The notes under the pieces are model-generated. The model was given only the letters and a program-made list of their open reading frames with translations. It did not search any database and was not told where the DNA came from. Made by a program: the position numbers and the translations under genes. DNA of 64,000 bases, taken from Pardosa pseudoannulata (lineage: Eukaryota; Arthropoda; Arachnida; Araneae; Lycosidae). Of the stretch, positions 36,601 to 49,300 are shown piece by piece. The DNA is taken from NCBI GenBank assembly GCA_032207245.1, contig CM063507.1, positions 92,469,846 through 92,533,845 of the forward strand, written 5' to 3'. Each line of letters begins with the position of its first letter. Position 1 is the first letter of the stretch.

Positions 36601-39600
36601 CGCAAATTGGTATATGTGACGATTTTATGAGCTAAGTTTTATGAAAAATTAAATATTTGGAACATGCAACAAAAAAGGGAATATATATAAATAGAGAGAG
36701 TTTGTTTTAAAATATTGTTTGTTTTGAAATATTGTTTTTATATATAGTTTTATGTTGAAAAAATACAAATTACACAAAAAAAAGTTTGGCCCCGTTGTGA
36801 ACATTTGCAATTTTGGCTTGGCAGTCAAAGTGTTAACTGTCAAGCCCAAATATTACTCGGGGTAATTTTTTATTAATGCATCGTATTGTTATACCCAAAT
36901 ATATATCATGTACTGCAAAATATAAATTTTTAACTACTAAGTATAATTTATTTTGTAGTAAACATTTGAGTTTTGCAATAAAAAAAATTTGACAAATTGT
37001 GTACCCAAATCATCAAAATAACAGTTAAAGGGTTAATTATGCTAATTTTGTTCACTTTGAATAAAAGAATAAGAAATAGAACTTACTAAATATCTATTAA
37101 GAACAGGGTAAAAATGAGAAAGCCTCCTGCAGCACAGCCTAACAATGAAAAGGGATTTATTCTAGGCCAAGAGCTTGGACTATATCCAGGAACAATGTGA
37201 ATTAAGCTGAAAGGATAGTTGATATTTTTAATACTTACAAAAGATATATTTACAAGCTATAAGAACTCGTTAATCACATAAAAATAATTTTAAAACATGT
37301 CACATATAAATTTAAAACCTACTCTAGTAAACAGTAAAGAGAGTATCATGTAATTCCAAATGAATCTTTAAAAAGCATAAAACCCCTATGTCACTTAAAT
37401 TGTCTAAATCAAGGATGGACCAACTCCAGCCCGCTGGAAGGTTTTATATGACCCACAGATAGAATTTTAAGTTGCCGGTCTGAGGTACATTAAAAGAAAT
37501 ATATATTTATACATTATACAGGCTTGCAACTGCTGAGGTACTTTCAAAAAGGTGAGAAAAGTGACAAATAATACATAATAAGTTACTAAAAAGTGACTAA
37601 ACATTGAAAAAGAAAAGCGATTTTTTTTCTCCTCCTGATTACAGATACTATTCTTAAGATTTTTCTATTCATTTTAACTCTAAATCAAATGATTCATACA
37701 AGACATGATTTTAGCATCAAATACAAAAAAGGTTAAAAAATTTTGTTTAACACAACTCAACATTGCTTTTTATTCGAGAAAATCTATAAATTAGATTTGA
37801 ATACATACAATATATTAATTTTATAATCCCAATTTTCTGCATATATTAATAAAGTTTTGAAATATGTACATAGCTAGAGTATCTAAAGAAAAATTGTGAG
37901 GAAAAGGCAAAAAAGAAATGTGTACTTTGACATAAATTATTTTTTAATGTATTAAATGTACATTTCAGTACAAATGTAGATTACAGGAACTTTTTTATGA
38001 CTTTTTAAAATCACTAAATTCTGGAAACCATATGACTAATTACATTTTAATAAAAAAATATGATTAGAGCATTATATTTTTGGTCTTTTATTAAAATATT
38101 TTGTTATTAATTCAGATTTTCTTTTTTCAACAACAAACTTTTGCTGTGATATTATGAAAAAAGTGACTAAAAGTGATCCATTGTAAAAAAAGTGACAGAA
38201 TTGCAAGCATGATTATATATCCATCTCCTTTTCTACTTTCTTAAATATTATATCCCAAATTTATTATCTCACGCCCAGAAGATCAGCGGTATATTTGCTT
38301 CTTATACGTGAACAAGTGTTTTCGACTTTGAACCTTAGAAAGAATAATTTCAGAAGTAGACTGAGCATTTAGCATCGTTCCTTAAAATCAGTCCATCTCA
38401 CTTAAAACCTCAGTATAAGGAACTTTTAAAAATGAAATCGCAATTTCATTCATCTCGTTAACGTATTTAAACCGTTAGGTACTTGTATATTGTTTTTAAA
38501 AAATTTTATCTTGGCCAGCCAAATTTATTTTCTTTTGATTTTTGGCCCACAGTCAAAAAAGTTTATCCATCCCTGGTCTAATAAATATTATTGTGATACA
38601 AATTCTAAAGATTTTGTAAAAAATACCTGTTTTATTTTTTACAACTATTTTAGATATATATCATATTAACCTTTTGTATTACTATGCAGCAAATCTACAA
38701 TACACACAAAAACTGTGATTTGCAGAGTTTGAAAAGATGGTTTTATTGATTGCTGCTCTCTCTATATAAAATCCATTATATGCATCTGTGCATGTATGTT
38801 CACCTTGCATTCTGAAATGGCTGATTGATGCAATTTTGCATGGTGAGGTAGGGCTAACCCTTCGAATATACGCTCACTTCCAAAAATTAAGCACAAAGAT
38901 GTAAAATGGAAAAAAAATAAATAACTGCTTTGTTTGACACAAAATGTGGCAGGAAAGTAGCATATATATTTATGCATAAAACAAAATCAATAATTATATA
39001 CAGAAATGAAAACAATATTAAATTTTTGTAAGTTATAAGATAATGACATACTGGAGACTTAAACAGAATTATGTATAAAGTGAAAAAAAGGACATTAATA
39101 GGTTATGTGATCCCCCCTGATTTATATACAAAGTTTACACCTTGTGACCATGATTTCAATTAGGTGGTTAACCACCGCAGAATTAAGCAATTGCAATGAT
39201 AGCCAGGTGACAATTAAGCAACTGTCATCTGGCTCCTGAGCAAATCTTGACTCATTAGTAAACATGACATTGCCCCACTCAGACACAGTCCAATTGACAT
39301 GTTCCCAACACCATTTTAATCATGCCCCTCTTGATTGGGCAGATAGAAAAACACAAACTCAAGATACCTAGATGTACAGTCTACTCCTATGTAATCTTTG
39401 GCATACAGTAGCTACAGATATCGCCTTAGTAATGGATGCTGTAACCATGAATGTCACACATGTGGAGGTCGCTCTGGGATTCTGCTTGGCTAAAATAGCA
39501 ATATATTGATCTTCTGTGGGGGTTGTAACCTTTGGGCAACCAGCTACAGGCCTTCAGACAACTGTCTGTGAGGTTTGGAATTGTTTCCATAAATGTGAAA

Positions 39601-42600
39601 TCACAGAATGATGAACACCAAAGAAAAGGGCAACATCTGTGATCTACTGTTGTGCTTCAATGCACCCCACAGCACGCCAGTGCTCAGAATCTTCCATTAG
39701 TCTTCTGGAAGTCATAGAAACACGTATGTCTTGAAAACAAATTGTACAAAAGTTTTAAACACCTTCTATCAGCATCTGTAAATATCATTCACACTTAGTT
39801 GCAGAAACTAGCGGAATACCTAGGGATTTCTGGCACAACTGTATACATTTTAATACAATTCGAACCATGTATTACACAGAAAATATTTTTCAACATGTTT
39901 GAGGTCAAAAGCAATATAAAGAAAGAAAGAAAATGCAGAATAGGGTATGCAACTGAAGATAAAATGAATAGAGTTAAACTTCAACAAATGAAAAAAAAAA
40001 AAACTCTAGAATGAATCATAAGATAAAAATAGTAAAAGATAAGGAAATAATTGCTAGATTTCTTTCTAAATTGTAAATTCTATATAGAACCCAAAATTTA
40101 GTCTTAAGTGTTTCTGTCTTAATAAGGTTTGACTGCAGTATTTTTTAGGAATATTTTTTTTTAATATAAAATAAGCAAACACATAACAAAAGCATTTTGA
40201 TTAATTATAAATTACCACCAAAATCTATACAACCTAATAAATGTTACCTATAATTCTAGAAATTCTACCTTAAAAACATAAATGAAGAGGTAGATGGTAT
40301 CATGCAAAACAGAAAAATTAATTAAACACCAAAAGTGAACTGAATGCAATACACATTCCAAAACAAAACACCTAAACATTTTGCATATATTAGTAAATAA
40401 ATATAGTTATTGAGATTTATAGTTATTGTGATAACATGACAAACTTCTTCAAGTGTGAAAATGTACACTTTTCTATAAGCATTCATAAATGAGAAGTTTC
40501 TGGTTACTACCATAAAAACATATGGAGAAGTTAGTTGTAATTAAGAGGGTACTTTACTCTTGCAAGTCGTATGGCATGTGGATGGATCTCAGACTGACAG
40601 CTTGAGACCATCCCTGGAGCATGAAAATGCATTTGATCACTCATTGCAACCTACGATTTATTTTTTTATTGCCTAATTCCATGGGCAAAGTCCACCCAGG
40701 TGTGTTTCTCACTTTTTGTTACCCATGTTTTATAGAAACAGGAAATCACATTTCCATTCAAAAATCAAGCTTCAACAATAAAGTTGAAAGGAAGGTTTGA
40801 GCAGGACAAATTTTTTTAAGCAGAAAAAATGTTTGACAGCAAAACTTCTTAAAGGGGAGCCGAGCGATGGTCGAATGGTTAGAGTGCTGGCCCTCGGAAA
40901 CGGAGTTCGTGGGTTCGAATCTCACTATGACATGGATGTTCATAGCCGTTTGGAATTGGCTTTAAGCAGTAGCTCCTGGTCTCATTAGCCCTCGTGTTGC
41001 AAAAAATAGACCGTAGAGCTCCAAAACCAAACCAAATCTTAAAGGGGAAATTTTACGATTATTGATATTTGGTAAAAATCAGGACCACAGAAATAGAACA
41101 TTTTAAGCAGCAAAATCTTTATAAGCAGGGTACACAGTAAACAAATTACAAAAGAAAAACTTATGTACTTGCTTTACTTTGTTATGCATATTTGGGGAAG
41201 ATATGCTGTTAAAATTGTGAAACCTGTAATTTTTAGCATTAATGCATATTTAGTGATTGCTTTATATTATTCATAATGACTACAAATATTCTGTAGCAAC
41301 TAGAAGGTATGCCTTACACATATACAGGCTTGCAACTGCTAAGGTAATTTCAAAAAGATGAAAAAAGTGACAAATAATACAGAATAAGTGACTAAAAAGT
41401 GACTAAACATTTAAAAAAAAAAAAAAAAAAAAAAAAATAAGGATTTTTATTCTTGTCTTGATTACAAATGCTGTTATTAAGATTTTACTATTTATTTTAA
41501 CTCTAAATCAATGATTCATGCATGACATGATTTTAGCATCAAATACAAAAAAGGTTAAAAATTTTGTTTAACACAACTCAACATTCCTTTTTATTCAAGA
41601 AAATCTATAAATTAGATTTGAATACATACAATACATTAATTTTATAATCACAATTTTCTCTGTATATTATTAATGATGTTTTGAAATATATACATAGCTA
41701 GATTAGACAGTCTAAACAAAAATTACTAAGAAAAAGAGAAATGTGTGCTTTGACGTAAATTACTTTAAATTATTAAATGTACAGTTCAGTATAAATGTAG
41801 ATTTCAAGAACTTCTTTACGACTTATTAAAATCACTAAATTTTGGAAACCATATGACTAATTACATTTTAATAAGAAAAATAAGATTAGAGCATCCTATT
41901 TTTGGTCTTTATTAAAAAATTTTGTTATTAATTCAGATTTTCTTTTTTCAACAACAGACTTTTGTTGTGATACACCATGAAAAAAGTGACTAAAAGTGAT
42001 GAATTGTAAAAAAAGTGACTAAAAGTGAGAAAAGTGACGGAATTGCAAGCCTGCATATAAACACAGATTTTTTTATGTATTGAATAATTTTCTTGTTTTA
42101 AATTCCTCACAAACATAAAAAATCTACAGAAAGGGAGGAGCACAAAACTTTGAGTTAATTTATATATATTAGAAAAAAAAATTCTAATTACCTCTGATTA
42201 ACAAATGTCATCCGATTCTGGAGCCAGCTGGAATCAGATGCACAAACAACTAGGTTTAATCCTTTGTTCTTCATGCAATATGTAATTAACATATGGCAGA
42301 AAAATGCTAAAATAATTCCAGGAAACATTCGACCCCTAGGAAAGACATAATTTTACTAACTCACTAGTCTAATAAAAATCAACATCACACAGAACTCACT
42401 TTTCACATTAAATTATTCAGGGTATCTGCCAAAATAAAATATTTCAAATTCATGACTTTTCATGACTTTCCCTGATTTAGCAGATCATTTTCCATGACTT
42501 TAAAAAGCTTTTGTTAAAGTATATATGAATAAAACTTCTGATGTACATACAAATAAAACATATGCTTTTAGAGAAATGACAGGAATTTTATCATAAAAAA

Positions 42601-45600
42601 GCTATAAACTTACTTTATAAGTGTTAATAAACTCACATAAAAATAAATTGTTGTATCTACATACCTAAGTTTAATCATATAGCAATTTTTCAATCAAAAT
42701 GTTTCCAATTTGAATTCAGGGTACTTTGGTATTATCCAGGTGACCATGAATAATAGCCAAATATAACTCTATAATGTTTATATACAGTATCCCTAAAGAT
42801 AAACTTATATTAAAAAATATTAATTATTATATTAATAAAATGTTTATCTACAATTTAAGAAAAAAACAGAATAATATACATTTACCCACCCATTAAGCTT
42901 TCTTGCTTTGAGTTTCCTTGATGAACAAATTTTACTTGGTAACATGGTCAATAGGATAATACATAAATACCAAACTCAGTAACTTCAGCCAAATGACAAA
43001 TAAATATAGAATTAAACAATTCAATGCACTTTTTTTTTAATCGGTAGTGTAGCGGATCCATGACTTTCCATGACTTTTACTCATTTTACTTCAAAAATCA
43101 AGACTTTCCATGACTTTCCAGGTGCGTGGAAATCATGATTATTGTGTTCCTGACAACGTATATAAAAATCCTGATTTTAAAAAAATCATATCATTGAAAT
43201 TTATTTATTTATCACACTGAACATGTCTATCCAAAGACATTGACAATGGACTTTTGTTTGGACAGCATCACTTCTGGAGATTGAAAGTGGAGTTTTCATT
43301 GATTAGTATCAGTCCTTGGAGACTAACAATAAACATTCCATTCAAAAGTCCAGTGTCAGTCCCTAGGATAAGGATGACAAAAATTTTTTCAATTAATATT
43401 CCAGTTAAATTACAGTTTTATTGTCTTGAGGTATCCAGTATGTCATTTGTTATATTTCTCTTAAAAATCAAGTCTAAGTGTTAAGTACGTAATTTTATCC
43501 CCAGCTGATGAAGTCTTCAAATGGTTGTGCACGTTATGAGGGGATTTTGATCTATATAAAGAATTTTTTAATTAAATGGTTTTAAAAGTTGTAATGAAAG
43601 TTTCAGCTCTAAATCTAACCTCATAATATGCATGCACACAAAATTGATGACATCATCAGCTGGGGAGAAAATTACATGCATAACACTTAATGTTTTTCTT
43701 CCGTCTTTTAACATCCAGTGGTACATGAAGCTGCCAATGCTGCATTTCATTCCTTCAAGTTTTAATGCCACCTCTCTGGCACTCCCCCAGCTTGGCCAAC
43801 TAATGGCATTTCTTTCCTGGATGACCATCTTATGCCAAGTCAGCTTTGCGACCCTCTCTTCCTTTTTTGTCAGAGGACCATGTAAAGGCTATTCTAGTCG
43901 GGTCCTCTGTTAACATTCTAAAAATATGCCCAAACCATGACCATCTGTGCTTAGAAGGTTAAGACTATAATTACATAAAAATGTTTAATTTTTAAAATTA
44001 TTATTTGTTATTCCGTCACAATTTGAGAATGGCTGCTCTAATATAAAGGTTTTAAGTTATATTAATTTAAAAATTGTTTTGTATAGAAGCCTTTTATCTT
44101 GTTACTTTTTTAGACTTAAGTTAATGAAATCAAATTGTGTCAATCAATAAAGAAGACAAAATCATTCATCGACGTTCTTATTCTCAAAACATCATGCTCC
44201 CATAAGTCAGGACATCAATTTTGTTGTGCATCATACATTAAAACATTAATATACATTAAAAATTTCAAATTGTCTCAATCAATAAAGGAGACAAAGTCAT
44301 TCACCAATGTTCTTATTCTCAAAACATCATACATTAAAACATTAATATATATTAAAAATTTCAAATTGTCTCAATCAATAAAGGAGACAAAGTCATTCAT
44401 CAATGTTCTTATTCTCAAAACATCATGCTCCCATAAGTCAGAACATCAATTTTGTTGTGCATCATACATTAAAACATTAATATACATTAAAAATTTCAAA
44501 TTGTCTCAATCAATAAAGGAGACAAAGTCAGTCATCAATGTTCTTATTCTCAAAACATCATGCTCCCATAAGTCAGAACATCAATTTTGTTGTGTATCAT
44601 ATATTATAAAACAAAAGAAATTAAAACCTAAACTAAGCCATAATTTACAATTTAGTTTGTTTATTCTTTATAATTCGTACCACTCATGTACTTTAAGACA
44701 ATATTAGTGTCTCCTTACAGGGTCAGCCGAACGATGGCCGATTGGTAAGGGTGCTGGCCTTCGGTACCGGAGTTTGTGGGTTTGAATTCCACAGTGGCAT
44801 GGACGTTTGGAATTGGCTTTAAGCTGTAAGTCCAGGTCTCATTAGCCCTCGAGTTGCAAAAAGTAGACCATAGCACTCCAAATAAAACCAAACCTTACAG
44901 GGTCTTCCATGTTGGAGGAGTGAATTAGTTATCTTTCTATCGTTCTAGATTAGATGTTGTAATTGCATTCATGCTCATACTCACTTCTGAATCTACCTTT
45001 GATGGTTCCTAATTTTGTAAAAATGTTTGTTGTTTTGAGTGAATATAAGCATATTAAAATAATTTAATATGTACCTATCACATGTTGCCAAAATACTTGT
45101 CATGTGCTACCTAGTGGCCATAGGTTCACCACATGCCATAAGTTTACCATCTCTGTCCTAAGACTAATGTTGTACTTAACATTTTAAATCACCTTTTTGT
45201 ATTTAAATTAATTTTTTTTCTTTTACAAATTAAACATTACACATGAAATTATTTAAAGCTAGGACTAAATTCATTATGATAAGTTTTTATTCTGTTCATT
45301 TTCATAATGAATTTCAATATATATAGCACTAACCATAAACTTCCAATCTAATCCATAAGTTTGAGTAATGATACTTTGTGAATAAAAGTTTATTCTCCAA
45401 TTGATTTTTTCTTAGCCTGTCTTGTTCATTTAAAAATTATTATTATTATATTTTTTATCTTTTTTATTTTAAAAGATAGCTAATTCATTCTAAACTACTT
45501 TTAAGGTGCAAAATACGAAAAAAAATTAGGTACTTTCATAAAATTTCAGGAATTTAAGGGAATTATGTAAAATCAGGGACATTTATTTTCTTCATGAATT

Positions 45601-46308
45601 TAAAGACAACTATGAACCATAACTACACACTACCATTTGTTCTTATAAACAAACAATTTTTATGCATCAATTCAAATATAAATAAATTTCATATAACAAA
45701 AGAATAAAATATGTAGAATGTGTACATACGTGTGTATTTGAGTTTGTTGAATCCATCTTCCAATACTGAAATAAGAGATCAAAAAAATCTATCAGATAAA
45801 ATGCCTAAATAATCCAATAAAGAACTGATAACAAAGAAAATTGTATACCTTTTTTTTATTATGAAAAACGAACTAGTGCATGAAAATGTTGTTGATACAA
45901 ACACAGCAAGAACTTCAACTCTTTCATACCTGTAATGCAATAGGATTCACAATTAAGTCGAAAATCAAGAGGTACTGCTCATAATCTGAAAACAGCTCTT
46001 TTACAGCCATAACAACAGAGAGCATGTAGCTTGGTACTGTTATTACTTACTGATAAATTTAAAATTAAAATTGATAATAGGATATATATGTTTAAAGAAT
46101 TTTATTAAAGCTTAAAACATTTGTTAAAGTCCAAGCTAAGTTTGGATACAAAAATAAACCTATAGGTCTGTTATTAGACTATCGTAACGTATGTTGAGGG
46201 GTTTAGTAAAAAAAAATTTCCATGGAGGAGGGAGGAGGAGATTTTGCACTTCCATTCATATTTCAAAGTTAATACAGCAACACTTACATATATATACATA
46301 TATACATA

Positions 46309-46348
<40 letters not shown>

Positions 46349-49300
46349 CATATATACATATGTATATATATATATATATGTAATGAGACTGACTTCTCAA
46401 TAGGGGGTTGCAGTCATGGCCATAAAAATGATACCGTTTCAGCTAAAGACCTTTATTAAGATAATGTTGAAGGGCAGGTTCCCACTTCATCATGGCGACA
46501 AACTGAAGGGTCAGCTAGCATGAAGTTCTATTTACAAGACACGTAACACCTGGGTCAACATCTGTGGAAAAATATCTCTAGAAAAATCTGTCTCCGCTAG
46601 CGTGTATCTCCTTTTTATTTGGAAATTTCCTAAATTGTACGCTAAGGCCATGTAGGTTTATAATTGGCCAGGCCTCTTCTTTGAGGGCGTAACCTGTAGC
46701 TTCAGTGGTCAATTTAGGTTAGGGGTTAAAAAGGGGAATGGAAAATGATGCGGGAATTTTTACCCTTGATTTAAGTTTTGAAAACCCCTGAGAATTTTCC
46801 TTACATATATATATATATATTTTTTTACAACAATCCTTTAGAAGGGGGGGGGGTTAAACCCCTACATTCCCCAATTTCATCTCTATGGTAGAGAATGCTG
46901 ATTTAAAATATCTTATAAATGACTCAAAGATTGACAAGGATAATTTAATATTTGAAAGAAAAAAAAATCTGGAATGATGAATTAATAATTTTGTATAACC
47001 ATAATATGTATTTGTAAATATATATATATATATATATATATATACATGTCAGATTCCACTAAATGACACTAGAGTCCTGAGTACATTTTCATAACTTTAT
47101 TCAAATCTCAGAGCACACTACTCATCAATCATCTTCAATGGCATCGCGCATTGGTACCTAACTTTTAACAAAGACAGGCTTAGCTGCCTCGGGTAGTCAC
47201 AGCACTGTCTGCAGAATGTGCACACTGCTCTCTGCTCAGATCACTGCGCGTGAGCCGTATTTATGAGGCTAACTCCTCACGCCGCATCACTCTCAGTAAA
47301 GAATCCTTAATTAAAATCTTTTAAAATTAATATACAATTTAAATCCTAACATATATATATATATAAACTGAATCAACCTAATATTGAGTTATTAAATCTT
47401 GTCAAATCAAATGGAATATTTTTATACATAAGGTGTCATTTCTCAAAAATCAAATTCCTGGAAAATTGTAAGAGTTGCACGTTTTTTGTATTATTGAGAA
47501 TCATATTTGGTTTCAGGGAACAAACACATTGATAAACATAGTTAAAAACTATAATAAAATTCAATAAGTATGTCCTTTTGTAATTTTTTTTTTTTTTTTT
47601 TTGAAAGGAAAGCTAGAGCTGAACCAGAGAAAAAGAAAATATATTTCATACTATATGGGGCTGCCCCTCCTCAGACAATCTCGTAGATTTGTTGAATCTT
47701 AAATACAATTCCACACCAGGAACTACATCTAAAGGTATTAACTCTTTCTTGGATTTTTTTTTTATATCCAATAAAAAAATGGGTTTTTTTATGCTGAAAG
47801 TTAATATATGTTCTATTCTAAGTTTGAAAATGCAAAATACTTTTTATCAGTAAGTAGTTTTTCTTTTTTTTCATACAAATATATAAAAAAAGTAGTTTTT
47901 TTTACATTCAAATATATGATATCCTGTTTTACACTGATCACAAGTTAAATTCAATAAAAAAAAAAAGAGAAATAGACAGAGACTATACGATATTATATAT
48001 TTTAACTATAATGTACGAATAGTTGAGCTGCAGTATCTCAATTGGCAAAGGTAGCAATTTTATAACCAAAGTGTTGCAAGAACAATGCTCAAGCTAGTGA
48101 AAGATCTGTTGTAAACATTAATGGTGGATGGGGAATGCAAAATAAGTTTATGGTAGCAATCTTCTAAAGTTTCCAAAAAGATACCCCTGGAGGGTGGCAG
48201 GCCAAGCCTAGGGGTCTTTCTGCTTGGTCCTTGCTTCTAAACTACAAGGAATAGAATAGAATAGAATAGAATCACAAACTAGACATGTACTGAACTTTTC
48301 TCTTTGTTGCATGGGCACACAAATTCTGAACATGCCAGATATGATACCAACTGAGAAGGGGTCAAATCCATCACTATGCAGCTCATCTAATACTTTTGTA
48401 GCATGAAAAATTAGGAAAAGCAATCCACTCCAAGGCTAAAGGTCCTATATTGTTCAATAAGAAAGTTTGGTTTGGTTTGGAGAGCTATGGTCTACCGTTT
48501 TGCACATGAGAGCACATGAGACCGGACCTACTGCTTAAAGCCAATTCTGAATGGCTACGAACATCCATGCCATAGTGGGATTCGAACCCACAAACTCCGG
48601 TACCAACGATCAGTGCCCTAACCAATCGGCCATCATTCGGTGTTCAATGAGAAAGAGTTCTAGATATTAGCATAGCAGCAAGATAGTAAAGCAAGAATTG
48701 CAGTTATTTGACACAACAGTAAAAATTAATCATCCAATATTATAAAACTGGATAAGACTTTGAAAACAACATCCCTAACAACAGGCACGGTTGTAAAGGC
48801 ATTTTTTGCTGATAAGTAGTTAATACCAAAATGAAGAACTAAGCTAAATGATATAGACTACTTACATTTTTTAAAACTTAACTTCAAAAATGAATAATCA
48901 ATATTTTTTTTTTTTTTTTTTTTTACATTTTGTAGCTCAATATATAAAGGAGTACAAATTTCAGAATTTAAAAATATCCTTATTTTGTGTAATTCTAATT
49001 AATACCAATTAAAAATAGCAAATGTTTAGAATTTTTTCAAATTATGAGCATTCCTGAAAATCTTGGCTGTAATTTTCCTGGAAATTCACAATAAATAAAA
49101 AAAGGAATGAAAAATTATAAATTCTAATTACACAAACTCTATAAAAACTGATTAAAAAAGGAAGGTCATGAGAAAAAAAGGAACTAGATGAACAGGCACA
49201 GATCTTAGACATTAAAAATGAACCAATAGAAGATTATAGTGTTGATTGGAACTCGTATTGAAGGCTTATTGAGATAGCATCACCAGCAGTGTTTTTCAAA

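Larger units (their letters stand above)
37410..38575 (+). mobile_element. hAT element with both ends, carrying a nested family A element
   Basis: Ends CAAGGATGGACCAACTC and AAAGTTTATCCATCCCTG. The flanks GTCTAAAT and GTCTAATA agree at six of eight positions. Part of the hAT transposase C-terminus (38212-38460) is shared with 9147-9520. Remaining interior is deleted or replaced. Confidence 0.8.
43960..45163. repeat. hAT-like repeat, right end visible
   Basis: The right end AAGTTTACCATCTCTGTCC is the inverse of a GGACAGAGATGGTAAACTT hAT-style end. The left part shares blocks with 22050-22380. The tandem repeat and a SINE lie inside. Confidence 0.4.

Noticed and set aside
44135..44707. 190-codon ORF as a protein gene
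   Set aside because: It is generated by a tandem repeat inside an intron, with no recognisable family and no start or splice context. Kept as a repeat and a low-level finding.
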